Source: an uncultured Winogradskyella sp.
GTDB taxonomy: Bacteria > Bacteroidota > Bacteroidia > Flavobacteriales > Flavobacteriaceae
NCBI RefSeq assembly: GCF_947498005.1
Contig: NZ_CANMIW010000003.1
Coordinates: 186,001-250,000 of the forward strand
DNA: 64,000 bases
Direction of reading: 5' to 3'
Both the position numbers and the translations under genes were made by a program. Below, in pieces: positions 9,592 to 18,289 of this stretch. Below the pieces are notes generated by a model, which was not told where the DNA came from, made no database searches, and saw only the letters and a program-made list of their open reading frames with translations. Within the stretch, counting starts at the first letter, position 1. The number at the start of each line of letters is the position of its first letter.

Positions 9592-9620
9592 CGAAGTTAT
9601 TAGAAGTATGGTTTTACAAA
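9592..9620 (-). promoter_or_regulatory. Candidate promoter of the fasciclin gene
   Basis: On the minus strand TTTG (9620-9617) is followed after 17 bases by TAACTTCG (9599-9592), close to the Bacteroidota TTTG-N17-23-TAnnTTTG pattern. The ATG follows 35 bases later. Confidence 0.55.
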
Positions 9621-9680
9621 ACTCGATATTTTTTTAAAAACACCTCTAAGTACTTGATAAACAATTCATATAAATGCATA

Positions 9681-9708
9681 AAAAAAAGCCACTATCTAAG
9701 ATAATGGC
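9681..9708 (-). terminator. Terminator of the cold-shock-domain gene
   Basis: Stem 9688-9696 pairs with 9700-9708 (GCCACTATC/GATAATGGC, one mismatch or wobble) with a 3-base loop. On the minus strand a run of seven T follows. It lies 27 bases after the stop codon. Confidence 0.78.
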
Positions 9709-9734
9709 CTTCAATTTTATAAGAAGTAAAAGAA

Positions 9735-10193
9735 TTAAGCTTGTTTTACACGTACGGCATTCATTCCTCTTTGTCCTTTTTCTAATTCAAAAGTCACTTT
9801 ATCGTTTTCTGCAATATCGTCAATGATACCACTAACGTGAGTAAAGTGTTTTTCGTTTGTTTCTGTATCAATTATAAATCCGAATCCTTTAGAACTATCA
9901 TAAAAAGAAACTTTTCCGTTTCTAATTGGATCAAATTCTTCTACATCAGAATCGTCTTTTTGTGGTATTCCAATAACAATGTTTTCGGCTTTAACCTTTA
10001 CTTTCATTGAAGGATCTGGTGGAGTATCTGTAAGATTACCATTATGATCTACATAAGCAAGTGGAATTCCACCTGAACCATTCTCTTCCTTTTGAAGCTT
10101 ACGCGCTTCCATTTTCTTGCGCTTGTCTTCTCGTTTTTTTAATCGTTTTTTTTCTTTTTCACTTTTACTAAAAGTTTGTTGTGATTTAGCCAT
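9735..10193 (-). CDS. Cold-shock-domain RNA-binding protein with basic N-terminal extension
   Basis: A 152-residue protein. Residues 1-35 are strongly basic and helical (KKRLKKREDKRKK), a middle linker holds PPDPS, and the last 65 residues form a cold-shock domain: GKVSFYDSSKGFGFI with the RNP1-like KGFGFI, and an RNP2-like HFTHVS, ending in GMNAVRV. It probably binds single-stranded RNA as a chaperone. The basic extension is not part of classical 70-residue Csp proteins, but I recall similar longer forms in Flavobacteriia. A perfect -7 element about 150 bases upstream suggests a long 5' leader. Confidence 0.9.
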   Translation of the reverse strand: MAKSQQTFSKSEKEKKRLKKREDKRKKMEARKLQKEENGSGGIPLAYVDHNGNLTDTPPDPSMKVKVKAENIVIGIPQKDDSDVEEFDPIRNGKVSFYDSSKGFGFIIDTETNEKHFTHVSGIIDDIAENDKVTFELEKGQRGMNAVRVKQA

Positions 10194-10342
10194 TCGTAGT
10201 TTTAAAAATTAATATATGTGTGCTTTTGAAAATATTGTAATGCAAACAAGTTAATTAACTTAACAATGAATAGTATTAAAATCTAGCACAATAACTTATA
10301 AATTAAGCTATTTTTTGTAGTATATCTTCAATAAGACAGTTG

Positions 10343-10350
10343 CAAAGATA
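10343..10350 (-). promoter_or_regulatory. Candidate -7 promoter element of the cold-shock-domain gene
   Basis: TATCTTTG on the minus strand matches TAnnTTTG exactly. No convincing -33 element is seen. If used, transcription would begin near 10336, leaving an untranslated leader of about 140 bases that contains a 14-bp perfect palindrome at 10248-10261. Confidence 0.45.
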
Positions 10351-10430
10351 CAATTTCTATACCAATTATTAAAATGTCCTCAACACAAAATAGAATTTCT
10401 ATTACGTTACACTTGATATAATTAGTTTAA

Positions 10431-10892
10431 TTAAAGCTTAACTAATTTACCACCATACTTTAATTCGTTACCATCCATTTTTGTAATGACCAAAAATGCA
10501 TTGCCATTGGGTTTTACTTCAATTGTAATCTTGTGCGATATGGCGTCAATATCAATTAAAACTTCCTGCTTTTCATCATTATAATCTACGCTAATTTTAC
10601 TGTTATCCTCATTTATTGATAAAATCATTCTATCTTTTGAAAAACCATTTAAGCGACCAGATACAGATGATTTATTAATTTGAATATTATTAAGCTCACC
10701 ATCTAATGTCTCTCTGCCTTCATCATTATAGATCACATTCGCTACAAATTGATAATTGTCTGATTTTATGGTAGACTTCGTGATATTATAGATAGGTTGA
10801 AATCTTTCTTTTTGAGTTTGTTTAGTCTGTGCAGTAACAATACTACCAGCAGATAAACTAAATATTAAGGCTATTAAAATTAACTTTTTCAT
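10431..10892 (-). CDS. DUF4251-like exported protein
   Basis: A 153-residue protein with an N-terminal signal peptide (MKKLILIALIFSLSAG, cut near VTAQ). The mature part is beta-rich, contains a VSGRLNGF segment and ends with YGGKLVKL, resembling DUF4251 proteins and the lipoprotein encoded at 615-1214. It follows the zinc metalloprotease gene after only 2 bases, so the two are co-transcribed and likely work in the same compartment. Its function is unknown. The 237-base gap downstream holds the cold-shock gene's leader rather than a recognisable terminator. Confidence 0.68.
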   Translation of the reverse strand: MKKLILIALIFSLSAGSIVTAQTKQTQKERFQPIYNITKSTIKSDNYQFVANVIYNDEGRETLDGELNNIQINKSSVSGRLNGFSKDRMILSINEDNSKISVDYNDEKQEVLIDIDAISHKITIEVKPNGNAFLVITKMDGNELKYGGKLVKL

Positions 10893-10894
10893 AA

Positions 10895-13366
10895 TTATTT
10901 TGGGTCTAAAATTGCATTTATTCTTTCAATACCGTCTTTATAATGATATTGTGTCTCAGTGTTAATATTAGTTCTTGATGCTGAAGTTAACATGCGCTTA
11001 ACAACATTTAACTCGCCTCTAACTAAGGCTCTAACATCTGATTGATTGACATTATAATATTGTCTGCTTCGTCTAGGATCTAATTCTTCTGTCATTAAAT
11101 TAAACATAGCATCCAAATATACACGTTGCAAGTTACGTCTAAATACTGAAACATTTTTACCAGAATTGGTCTCAGACCATATCCCTTTTCTTAAATCTCT
11201 AAGCATTTCTAATGCTGAATAGTTTTTTGAATCTAATGCGTCATGATCTATAAGACGTCCTAAACGTTCAAAACTCAGTAAGTTATTTAAGTGCCTGGCT
11301 TGGTAACGTCTAATTTTTTCTGTGTAACTCGCGTAATCAATGTTTTGAAGAATACTTTTATCAATCAAAAATGTTGGTGTTTCAAAAGCATTTTTATGTA
11401 ACCATTGAATAGCAGATTTCTGATAAGCCTTATCTACCGGATTATAAACCAAACCGTCTTGCGATGGATTTTTTGTATCTTCCACAACACCACCAACGTG
11501 TGTTACGACATGGCCAATATAACGGCTCCAAACACTTAACAATTCGCCGTAAAGTTCTTCTAAGTCTTCATAGTTATCAGTTTTATCACTTGTCCAAGAC
11601 GGTAAATTTTCAGCAACAATTTTTAGGTTTTTTATTCCATAAGTACTAGCTAATATGCTGTTATTTCCTATATCTTCAGTCTGTGCTGTTGGATCAAAAC
11701 GACTACTCTGCTTACCAAATTTATAAATTGGATCATTTGCTTTCTCTATAATCCATTTATTTAAAGTTTCTTTTTCATCATCTGCAGATTTTGATGCATC
11801 TATATATCTATATCCATAATTAATAGCATAATTATCATAAGGTCCTAACTGCCTAACAAACCTTATGTTTTCATCACCTGGTTGCGCTATGTAATTGTAA
11901 CGTGCGTAATCCATTATAGTCGCAGCAATTCCGTTCTTTTGCGTAAAAGCACCATCTCTATAGCTCTCTACATCATAAGCGTAGCTTGCACTCATGTTAT
12001 GTGGCAGACCTAAAGTGTGACCGACTTCATGTGCAATTACCATTTTCATCATTTCTCCAATTTCTTCATCTGGTGTATTTAACGTTCTTGCAGAAGGATT
12101 TGCTGCACCTGTTTCTAATAAATAACGATTACGATAAGAGCGTAAATGATTATGGTACCAAATAATATCACTTTCAATTATTTCGCCACTTCGCGGATCT
12201 GAAACACTTGGTCCTGTAGCATTTCTTGTAGTACTAGCAACATATCTTACTACTGAGTATCTAATATCCTCTGGGCTAAAATCTGGATCTTCTTCTTTAG
12301 TTGGTGGATCTTTAGCTATAATAGCATTCTTAAAACCTGCAGCTTCAAAAGCTTGTTGCCAAAGCTCTATACCATCTTTCATATAAGATCTAAATTTCAT
12401 TGGTGTTGCAGGATCTAAATAATAAACTATAGGCTTTATTGGCTCAACTAGCTCTCCTCTATTATAAGCTTCTATGTCTTTTGGTATAAGTTTCCAGCGT
12501 CTCAAATAAGTTTTTTGGTCAGCTTTTAATTCTTCACTACTATAATCGTATTTACTTAACGTAAACCAACCTACACGTTCATCAAAATGTCTAGGTTGCA
12601 TTGGTATTTTAGGCAATAAAATCATCGACTGATTCATTTGTACACTAATCGTTTCGTCTCCTGTATTTACAGGAGGATTAACCGCGTTGTATGTGAAATC
12701 TTGTACAACTTCTATGTTTTCAGGAAAACTTTTGACAGAATTTATGAAGCTTCTACTCTTATCTAAATTTTTAACTTTATAGGCAGATCGCAGTCGCGAT
12801 GACATACCACTTATGGACTTTACATCAGATCCATAAAATTTAGTTACATCAATAACTACTGATGTTGAATCGTTTGAAAAGGCTGCGATATCAAAAGCGT
12901 ATAAAGTAGGCTCATAATTATTAGCCTTAACAGACACATTAATTGGTAAACTATCTGATGCAACTGCACTTGAAGATTTCTCTTTAATTAGTATTTTAGA
13001 TTTAAAACGTTCCCAATTTATCAATCTTGTATTAGTTTTTGTACCAGCGTTTACATAACCACCTCCTAAGTTAGACGGTAATTTGGCAAAACGACTCACT
13101 AACAACATATCTGTATTTAGATATTCCATTGGAATTTCAAAGAAATACTTCTCGCCTACTAAATGCACATCAAATAATCCCTTATCGGTTATTGCATCTT
13201 TAGTAATTACTTGGCTATAAGCTTTTATTTTACCAGATTTCTTTTTAGTTGATGGAGGTTTGGTTTGCGTTGTATTAGAATTACTTTTCTTTTTAGCCGT
13301 AGATTGTGCAGTGGCACAAGAAAGTACAATTAGAGAACTAAGAGCTAATGTCAAGATTTTTTTCAT
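10895..13366 (-). CDS. Zinc-dependent metalloprotease with DUF5117-type layout
   Basis: An 823-residue exported metalloprotease. The N-terminus is hydrophobic with a possible lipobox (VLSCA, Cys17), followed by a low-complexity Lys/Ser/Thr linker. The zinc site HEVGHTLGLPHNM lies at about residues 446-458 and is complete (HExxHxxGxxH), so activity is likely. The large flanking regions match, from memory, the DUF5118/DUF5117/DUF4953 arrangement of a protease family common in Bacteroidota, whose substrates are not established. A DUF4251-like gene follows 2 bases downstream. The 135-base upstream gap is shared with the divergent DUF3817 gene. Confidence 0.86.
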   Translation of the reverse strand: MKKILTLALSSLIVLSCATAQSTAKKKSNSNTTQTKPPSTKKKSGKIKAYSQVITKDAITDKGLFDVHLVGEKYFFEIPMEYLNTDMLLVSRFAKLPSNLGGGYVNAGTKTNTRLINWERFKSKILIKEKSSSAVASDSLPINVSVKANNYEPTLYAFDIAAFSNDSTSVVIDVTKFYGSDVKSISGMSSRLRSAYKVKNLDKSRSFINSVKSFPENIEVVQDFTYNAVNPPVNTGDETISVQMNQSMILLPKIPMQPRHFDERVGWFTLSKYDYSSEELKADQKTYLRRWKLIPKDIEAYNRGELVEPIKPIVYYLDPATPMKFRSYMKDGIELWQQAFEAAGFKNAIIAKDPPTKEEDPDFSPEDIRYSVVRYVASTTRNATGPSVSDPRSGEIIESDIIWYHNHLRSYRNRYLLETGAANPSARTLNTPDEEIGEMMKMVIAHEVGHTLGLPHNMSASYAYDVESYRDGAFTQKNGIAATIMDYARYNYIAQPGDENIRFVRQLGPYDNYAINYGYRYIDASKSADDEKETLNKWIIEKANDPIYKFGKQSSRFDPTAQTEDIGNNSILASTYGIKNLKIVAENLPSWTSDKTDNYEDLEELYGELLSVWSRYIGHVVTHVGGVVEDTKNPSQDGLVYNPVDKAYQKSAIQWLHKNAFETPTFLIDKSILQNIDYASYTEKIRRYQARHLNNLLSFERLGRLIDHDALDSKNYSALEMLRDLRKGIWSETNSGKNVSVFRRNLQRVYLDAMFNLMTEELDPRRSRQYYNVNQSDVRALVRGELNVVKRMLTSASRTNINTETQYHYKDGIERINAILDPK

Positions 13367-13477
13367 GAATTGTTACGTGTTTTAAAGAATCATTTTGCTA
13401 AAGATACTTAAAGAATTATAGTTATAAAAAAAATCTTAAAAGCTGTTAAATTCTACTCTTATCTCTTCAAACTACAG

Positions 13478-13485
13478 TACTTTTG
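13478..13485 (+). promoter_or_regulatory. Candidate -7 promoter element of the DUF3817 gene
   Basis: TACTTTTG matches TAnnTTTG exactly and lies 16 bases before the ATG at 13502. No clear -33 element is seen, so the leader would be very short. Confidence 0.45.
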
Positions 13486-13501
13486 CAGCAAAATTTAAAC
13501 C

Positions 13502-13798
13502 ATGTTAAAAGTCTTACCTATTTTTAGAATTGTTGCGTTATTAGAAGGTATATCTTATATCTTATTATTATTTATTGCGTCTCCTTTAAAATGGTTTTAT
13601 GATGATCCTCAGTACGTAAAAATGTTAGGAATGCCTCATGGTATCTTGTTTATGATTTACGTTGTCATGGCAGTACTAATTAGTTCTGATATGAAATGGA
13701 CAACACGTACCTTATGGATTGTATTAATTGCATCTATACTACCTTTTGGTACATTTTATATTGAAAAAAAATATTTAAATAAGACGAGTCGTGCTTAA
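13502..13798 (+). CDS. DUF3817 small membrane protein
   Basis: A 98-residue integral membrane protein with three hydrophobic segments (about 8-27, 42-60 and 68-86). The ALLEGISYILLL start, the central MPHGILF and the last PFGTFYIEKKYL match the DUF3817 pattern. Members are often annotated as integral membrane proteins of unknown function. The last 8 bases overlap the next gene, an MscS-type channel, so the two are translationally coupled. Confidence 0.85.
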   Translation: MLKVLPIFRIVALLEGISYILLLFIASPLKWFYDDPQYVKMLGMPHGILFMIYVVMAVLISSDMKWTTRTLWIVLIASILPFGTFYIEKKYLNKTSRA

Positions 13799-15023
13799 TA
13801 TTAGACACATTGTATACGATATTTTAATAGATAATGGTCTCTCTGTAGAAACCGCTATTTTTATAAATATGTTAGCATTATTGTTGGCAGTATTAATAAT
13901 AGCATTTGTAGTAGACTATATTACAAAGCGTTTACTTTGGCGATTTTCTTCGGCAGTAGCTGCACGTACCAAAACTAATTTCGATAATATTTTAGTAGAT
14001 AATAGGTTGCCAAGAAATATAGCTCACATTGTGCCTCTTATTATTTTAATAGAATTTGTACCACAAATTTTTTCAGATTTTGAATACGCAGAAACATTTA
14101 TAAGTAAAACACTTAGAGTCATTGGTATTGTACTTACTTTAAGTATTATTAGAAGTTTTTTAAAATCTATAAAAGATTACCTCAAAACAAAATCCAGTTA
14201 TAAAGACAAACCTATAGATAGCTATATACAAGTCTTTATGATCTTTGCTTGGCTCATTGGAGGTTTTTCTGCAATAGCTATTTTAACCGGAATTTCATTT
14301 ATAAAATTTGCCACGACTTTAGGTGCAGCATCAGCGATAATTATCCTTATTTTTAAAGATACCATTTTAGGATTTGTAGCAAGTATACAAGTCTCTATAA
14401 ACGATATGGTACGCATTGGCGACTGGATTACTTTTGAAAAATATGGCGCTGATGGTGGTGTTACCGAAATAAATTTAGCAACAGTAAAGGTTCAGAATTG
14501 GGATATGACTATTACCACCATTCCAACCTATGCGTTGATTTCTGATTCGTTTAAAAACTGGCGAGGCATGAAAGATTCTGGTGGTCGTAGAATTAAGAGG
14601 TCTGTAATTATTAAAGTTTCTACGATTAAATTTTTGAATGCTGAAGACATTGAAAAACTTAAAAAAATTCAGTTAGTTTCCGATTATATAGAAAATAAAT
14701 CAAAAGAAATCATTGAATATAATACTGAACATGGCGCAGATAAATCTGTTTTGATCAACGGAGTTAATCTTACCAATTTTGGTGTGTTTAGAAAATATCT
14801 TCAAACTTACGTAGAAAACCATTCTGCTATCAATGAAAATATGACATTGATGGTACGTCAGTTAGAGCCTACTGCTCAAGGCATCCCAATGGAAATCTAT
14901 TGTTTTAGTAAAGATCAACGTTGGGAAAACTATGAGTTTATAATAGGTGATATTTTTGATCACGTTTTAGCGGCTGTTAAGTATTTTGATTTAGAAATTT
15001 ACGAGTTGGCCTTAAGTAAATAA
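13791..15023 (+). CDS. MscS-family mechanosensitive channel, YbdG-like
   Basis: A 410-residue MscS-family protein. Several transmembrane segments lie in the first 190 residues. The MscS pore helix and beta-domain entry are recognisable in LGAASAIIILIFKDTILGF followed by NDMVRIGDWITF. The long cytoplasmic part with FGVFRKYLQTY and a C-terminal EIYCFSKD segment fits the longer YbdG-like branch, which gives small osmotic conductances. The start is GTG at 13791, overlapping the DUF3817 stop by 8 bases. It is convergent with the thioesterase gene (2 bases between stop codons). Confidence 0.88.
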   Translation: MLNIRHIVYDILIDNGLSVETAIFINMLALLLAVLIIAFVVDYITKRLLWRFSSAVAARTKTNFDNILVDNRLPRNIAHIVPLIILIEFVPQIFSDFEYAETFISKTLRVIGIVLTLSIIRSFLKSIKDYLKTKSSYKDKPIDSYIQVFMIFAWLIGGFSAIAILTGISFIKFATTLGAASAIIILIFKDTILGFVASIQVSINDMVRIGDWITFEKYGADGGVTEINLATVKVQNWDMTITTIPTYALISDSFKNWRGMKDSGGRRIKRSVIIKVSTIKFLNAEDIEKLKKIQLVSDYIENKSKEIIEYNTEHGADKSVLINGVNLTNFGVFRKYLQTYVENHSAINENMTLMVRQLEPTAQGIPMEIYCFSKDQRWENYEFIIGDIFDHVLAAVKYFDLEIYELALSK

Positions 15024-15025
15024 GT

Positions 15026-15418
15026 TTATTTATCGGCTAATCTATCTTTTACAAATTCAATTTCAGTTTTTCCATGTGGCTTAGGTTTGCCATCCTTTCC
15101 TAAGTTTACCATAACTATATTATCTACTGTTAGAATTGTCTCTCTAGTCATTTTGTTTCTAGCTTCGCATTTTAATGTAATTGATGATTGGCCAAACTTA
15201 ATTACTTCAATTCCTAGCTCAACAATATCTCCTTGTACAGCTGAACTCATAAAATTAATTTCGGATATGAATTTGGTAACAATTTTTGAATTTTCGAATT
15301 GTATTATCGTATAAAGTGCAGCTTCTTCGTCTATCCAAGCTAAAAGTTGTCCTCCAAACAAGGAGCCATTTGGATTTAAATCTTCGGGTTTGACCCATTT
15401 TCTAGTATGAAATCTCAT
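15026..15418 (-). CDS. Acyl-CoA thioesterase, hotdog fold
   Basis: A 130-residue single hotdog domain. The signature NPNGSLFGGQLLAWIDEEAAL places the catalytic Asp on the central helix, as in YciA-type acyl-CoA hydrolases. The strand region FMSSAVQGDIVELGIEV and the Lys-rich C-terminus also fit. It should hydrolyse acyl-CoA thioesters in the cytoplasm; chain-length preference cannot be read from sequence. It is a single gene, convergent with the YbdG-like channel. Confidence 0.9.
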   Translation of the reverse strand: MRFHTRKWVKPEDLNPNGSLFGGQLLAWIDEEAALYTIIQFENSKIVTKFISEINFMSSAVQGDIVELGIEVIKFGQSSITLKCEARNKMTRETILTVDNIVMVNLGKDGKPKPHGKTEIEFVKDRLADK

Positions 15419-15616
15419 ATGTATGTTTTATTTTTTTATTTTAATTATACTATAAAGGTAAAGCTTCAAGTAATAATTTTCTTCAAATCTTCATTCGTTT
15501 TTTAGATACTAAAATGCACATTGTTAATAACAGCGTTAACAAGAAACTGCTATTCTAATTTTAGCGGTATCTTAATTAGTTAATTTAGTTGAGTATTAAT
15601 CCTTAATGTTTTCAAT

Positions 15617-16033
15617 ATGGCTTCAAGATTGAACAACCTACTCTCTATAAGACCACAAATATTATCTGCTAAAGTCTATGAAACTACGAGTGCAGAAGAG
15701 TCCTTTCAGAATAAAACTTTAAGACCAATAATAAAATTACAACATGATTTATTAATAGCTGTGTTTAAAAATTATATCAGAAAACATAAGAATGTTTTCT
15801 TAGATTTAAACTTAGATAAACAATTGAATTACATTTCTAATGCCATTCAAAAAGACATAAAATTTAGAAATTCTTTAAAAGGAATGGTTATAGGTCAGTT
15901 TACGGTTGATGAATATGAAGAATACATTAAAAACTCATCTGCTCTTAATAAACGAATGACGAATATTATAAAGGAACGTTTAATACAGAGTGTTCAGCTT
16001 TTTAATTCTGAAGAAGTGCTTCAAAACTTATAA
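15617..16033 (+). CDS. Conserved protein of unknown function
   Basis: A 138-residue, mainly helical soluble protein with no signal peptide or recognised domain. It opens MASRLNNLLSIRPQIL and includes TSAEESFQNKTLRPIIKLQ near 28-46. I recall very similar proteins throughout Flavobacteriaceae, sometimes labelled glyoxalase without basis in the sequence: no metal-binding His/Glu pattern is visible. The basic central part (NYIRKHKN) could contact nucleic acid, but that is a guess. It stands alone, convergent with the DUF2461 gene. Confidence 0.7.
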   Translation: MASRLNNLLSIRPQILSAKVYETTSAEESFQNKTLRPIIKLQHDLLIAVFKNYIRKHKNVFLDLNLDKQLNYISNAIQKDIKFRNSLKGMVIGQFTVDEYEEYIKNSSALNKRMTNIIKERLIQSVQLFNSEEVLQNL

Positions 16034-16038
16034 TTTGT

Positions 16039-16716
16039 TTAAAGTAATGATTCTCCATTAAGGTTAGTGGTAAGTACATCACTCATATAATCAAAAAATG
16101 GTCTTATGTTTTTAAAAGATTCATTGACTTCTTCAATAAAACCATCTGCTAATACTTCTTTATCTGTGTAGTTTTTGGTAAATATAAATTGCTTCTTACG
16201 TATTAGATCTATGGCAGAATGTTCTTTATTGAAGCCTTTAGGTGCTGTTTTCAATTCCTCACCCACAAAATTCCCCCAAGTTGATTTAAAAGTATTGTCG
16301 TTTAGAATGTCTCGCATCTCACTGTCGTCCATTTCAAACTCTTTTCTAATTCTTAATAAGTCTTCTTTACTAGGTTGCCAAAAACCTGTTGCTATAAACG
16401 ATTCGTTATTAGGCTGAATATGTAAATAATAGCCACCTCTTAACTCTGGCTTTTTTCTTGCAAATGAGCCACTAAAGTGAGTTTTATATGGCAATTTATT
16501 CTTTGAGAAACGCACATCTCTATATATCCTAAAGATTTTAATCTTTTCAATCTGATCATGGGTATTCATTAAGTCGCCCAGATGATTATAAATGGTTTTC
16601 ATTTTGGCCTCAATAGTTTTAAACTCGGGCTTATTATCATTAAACCATTCACGGTCGTTATTTTTTTCGAGTTTTTTAAAAAAATTAAGGACGTCCTTAG
16701 GTATTGTATAACTCAT
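16039..16716 (-). CDS. DUF2461 family protein
   Basis: A protein of about 225 residues that matches the DUF2461 pattern: FFKKLEKNNDREWFNDNK at the N-terminus, FRIYRDVRFSKNKLPYKTH in the middle, then GGYYLHI and a FKNIRPFFDYM tail. The function is unknown. I choose the ATG at 16716 because it gives the family's usual start (MSYTIPKD); a start 17 codons further upstream would place the coding region inside a clear terminator hairpin (16759-16783). Confidence 0.87.
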   Translation of the reverse strand: MSYTIPKDVLNFFKKLEKNNDREWFNDNKPEFKTIEAKMKTIYNHLGDLMNTHDQIEKIKIFRIYRDVRFSKNKLPYKTHFSGSFARKKPELRGGYYLHIQPNNESFIATGFWQPSKEDLLRIRKEFEMDDSEMRDILNDNTFKSTWGNFVGEELKTAPKGFNKEHSAIDLIRKKQFIFTKNYTDKEVLADGFIEEVNESFKNIRPFFDYMSDVLTTNLNGESLL

Positions 16717-16758
16717 AATATGTCTGAAATTTGATAATCTAATTTTTATAAAAATATA

Positions 16759-16784
16759 AAAAGCCATCGAAATGATGGCTTTTT
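16759..16784 (-). terminator. Terminator of the small acidic lipoprotein gene
   Basis: A 10-bp stem (16759-16768 with 16774-16783, AAAAGCCATC/GATGGCTTTT) with a 5-base loop; the minus-strand transcript ends in T-rich sequence. It lies 25 bases after the stop of the gene at 16809-16973 and just before the DUF2461 start. Confidence 0.72.
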
Positions 16785-16808
16785 AATTTTAGTATTTAAT
16801 AGACACTA

Positions 16809-16973
16809 TTATTTATTATCGTCTACAGCATCTTCTGCTGCATCTTCCATAGCATCACCTGTATCTTCTACAGCGTCCTCAATTTTTTCTCCTGTACTTT
16901 TTTGCTCTCTGCAGCTTGTAGTTAATAAACTTAAACTGAATAAGGCTATAAATAAATAACTTAATTTTTTCAT
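16809..16973 (-). CDS. Small acidic lipoprotein (54 residues)
   Basis: An open frame of 54 codons plus stop. It begins MKKLSYLFIALFSLSLLTTSC, a typical lipoprotein signal with the lipobox TTSC at residue 21. The mature 34 residues are almost entirely acidic and repetitive, cycling Glu-Asp-Ala (EDAVEDTGDAMEDAAEDAV). It has its own downstream terminator at 16759-16784. It should be anchored to a membrane as a short charged tail. The function is unknown; similar tiny acidic lipoproteins are, as I recall, common in Flavobacteriaceae. Confidence 0.78.
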   Translation of the reverse strand: MKKLSYLFIALFSLSLLTTSCREQKSTGEKIEDAVEDTGDAMEDAAEDAVDDNK

Positions 16974-17084
16974 TTTGAATTGTTTTATTGATTATTATAT
17001 TACAAATATCGCATTGATATTATTGTTACGTTTGCTCTTATGAGTATTATATTAACTTGTATCACATAAAGCAAACACAGATTA

Positions 17085-17993
17085 TTAGTTTTGATTATTA
17101 GCGAATGCTTCTTTTAAATTTGAGGCTTTAACATCTAACTTATTATCGAACTGTAATGTTCTTATAGGGAATGGAATATTGATATCTTCCTTATCGTAAG
17201 CTTTCTTTATTTCAATAATGGCTTTTGTTTTTGCTCTCATTTTCTCTAGCATACTTTCTGCATCAATCCAGAATCGACATAAGTAATTAATAGAACTTCC
17301 ACCAAACTCTGTGTAATAAAACTCTACATCATCAGCTGATTTAACTTGATCGAAAGTGTTAGCAATAACACCTTTTGTTAATTGTTCTACTTTTTCTAAA
17401 TCAGATTCATAACCTACACCACATTCTATAAATACTCTCATTTTTGTGGTAAGTGAGTAATTTTTTAGTGGATTATCTAAAATTGTCTTATTTGGTATAA
17501 TCACAATGTTGTTATCTGCTTCTTTAAGTGTAAAATCTTTAAGATTTATATCCATCACTTCTCCAGAATACCCTGTAGTCTCTACCCAATGTCCTATTTG
17601 TATTTTCTTTCTAAAAGACAGAATTAAACCTGCAAATGTGTTTGCAAGTGTGCCTTGAAGTGCCAAACCTATAGCTAAACCAACTACACCAGCACCTGCA
17701 AGTAATGACGTTAAAGCTTTTCCTAGATTTAGAACTCCTAATGCCATGAATAAACCAAGTGCTACCACAATTACTGCACTGACTCTAGATATTGCTCCTT
17801 TAATTGATTTTTGCTCCACCCTTTTATCAATAAGTTTAGTTACTAACTTACTGACGTATTTGGCCGCATAATATGCAGCAACCATAACGACAATTGCTAG
17901 TATCATATTCGGTATGCTTTCAATAATGGCATTGAACCAACCGATTAATTTTTCATATAAATTTCCTAACGCTGTATTAAATTGCTCTTTCAT
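17085..17993 (-). CDS. MscS-type small-conductance mechanosensitive channel
   Basis: A 302-residue channel of classical MscS size. Three transmembrane segments lie at about 25-45, 70-90 and 95-125. The pore helix is the glycine/alanine-rich AGAGVVGLAIGLALQG followed by ANTFAGLILSFRKKIQIGHWVE, the standard TM3b and beta-domain entry. The cytoplasmic part contains IIPNKTILDNPLKNYS and a GYESDLEK segment. It should open on membrane tension and release solutes on osmotic downshock. It is a different branch from the YbdG-like channel 2 kb away. A single-gene unit. Confidence 0.92.
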   Translation of the reverse strand: MKEQFNTALGNLYEKLIGWFNAIIESIPNMILAIVVMVAAYYAAKYVSKLVTKLIDKRVEQKSIKGAISRVSAVIVVALGLFMALGVLNLGKALTSLLAGAGVVGLAIGLALQGTLANTFAGLILSFRKKIQIGHWVETTGYSGEVMDINLKDFTLKEADNNIVIIPNKTILDNPLKNYSLTTKMRVFIECGVGYESDLEKVEQLTKGVIANTFDQVKSADDVEFYYTEFGGSSINYLCRFWIDAESMLEKMRAKTKAIIEIKKAYDKEDINIPFPIRTLQFDNKLDVKASNLKEAFANNQN

Positions 17994-18289
17994 TTATTTA
18001 AATGTTTTTAAAATATTAATGTAATAGAAACATGGGTATAGACGTAGATCTTAAAACTGCCTCAATTTGGACCAATATTATTGGTTTAATACAAAGGTGC
18101 AATTCCTTGTTTGATCTGATTTGCTCTAATGCAATAAGTCTTAACTCAAAACAATAATCCCTGAAAACATTTAAAATAAGTGAGATAAACTAATAGTGGA
18201 TAAGTGGTTGACAATTGTTCAATAATAAACTTGTGAGTTGTGAGATTTTTTGCTATTATGCACTACTTTTAAAAACATATATAATATTT

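Noticed and set aside
15617..16033. Annotation of the 138-residue protein as glyoxalase
   Set aside because: It is helical and lacks the metal-binding His and Glu pattern of that family.
16717..16767. An N-terminal extension of the DUF2461 protein by 17 residues
   Set aside because: It would run through the terminator hairpin at 16759-16783; the family start is the ATG at 16716.
18032..18157. A 41-codon plus-strand open frame in the gap upstream of the MGRPATRP protein
   Set aside because: No start context, no recognisable motif and no bias in codon use; it lies in what must be the promoter region between two divergent genes.
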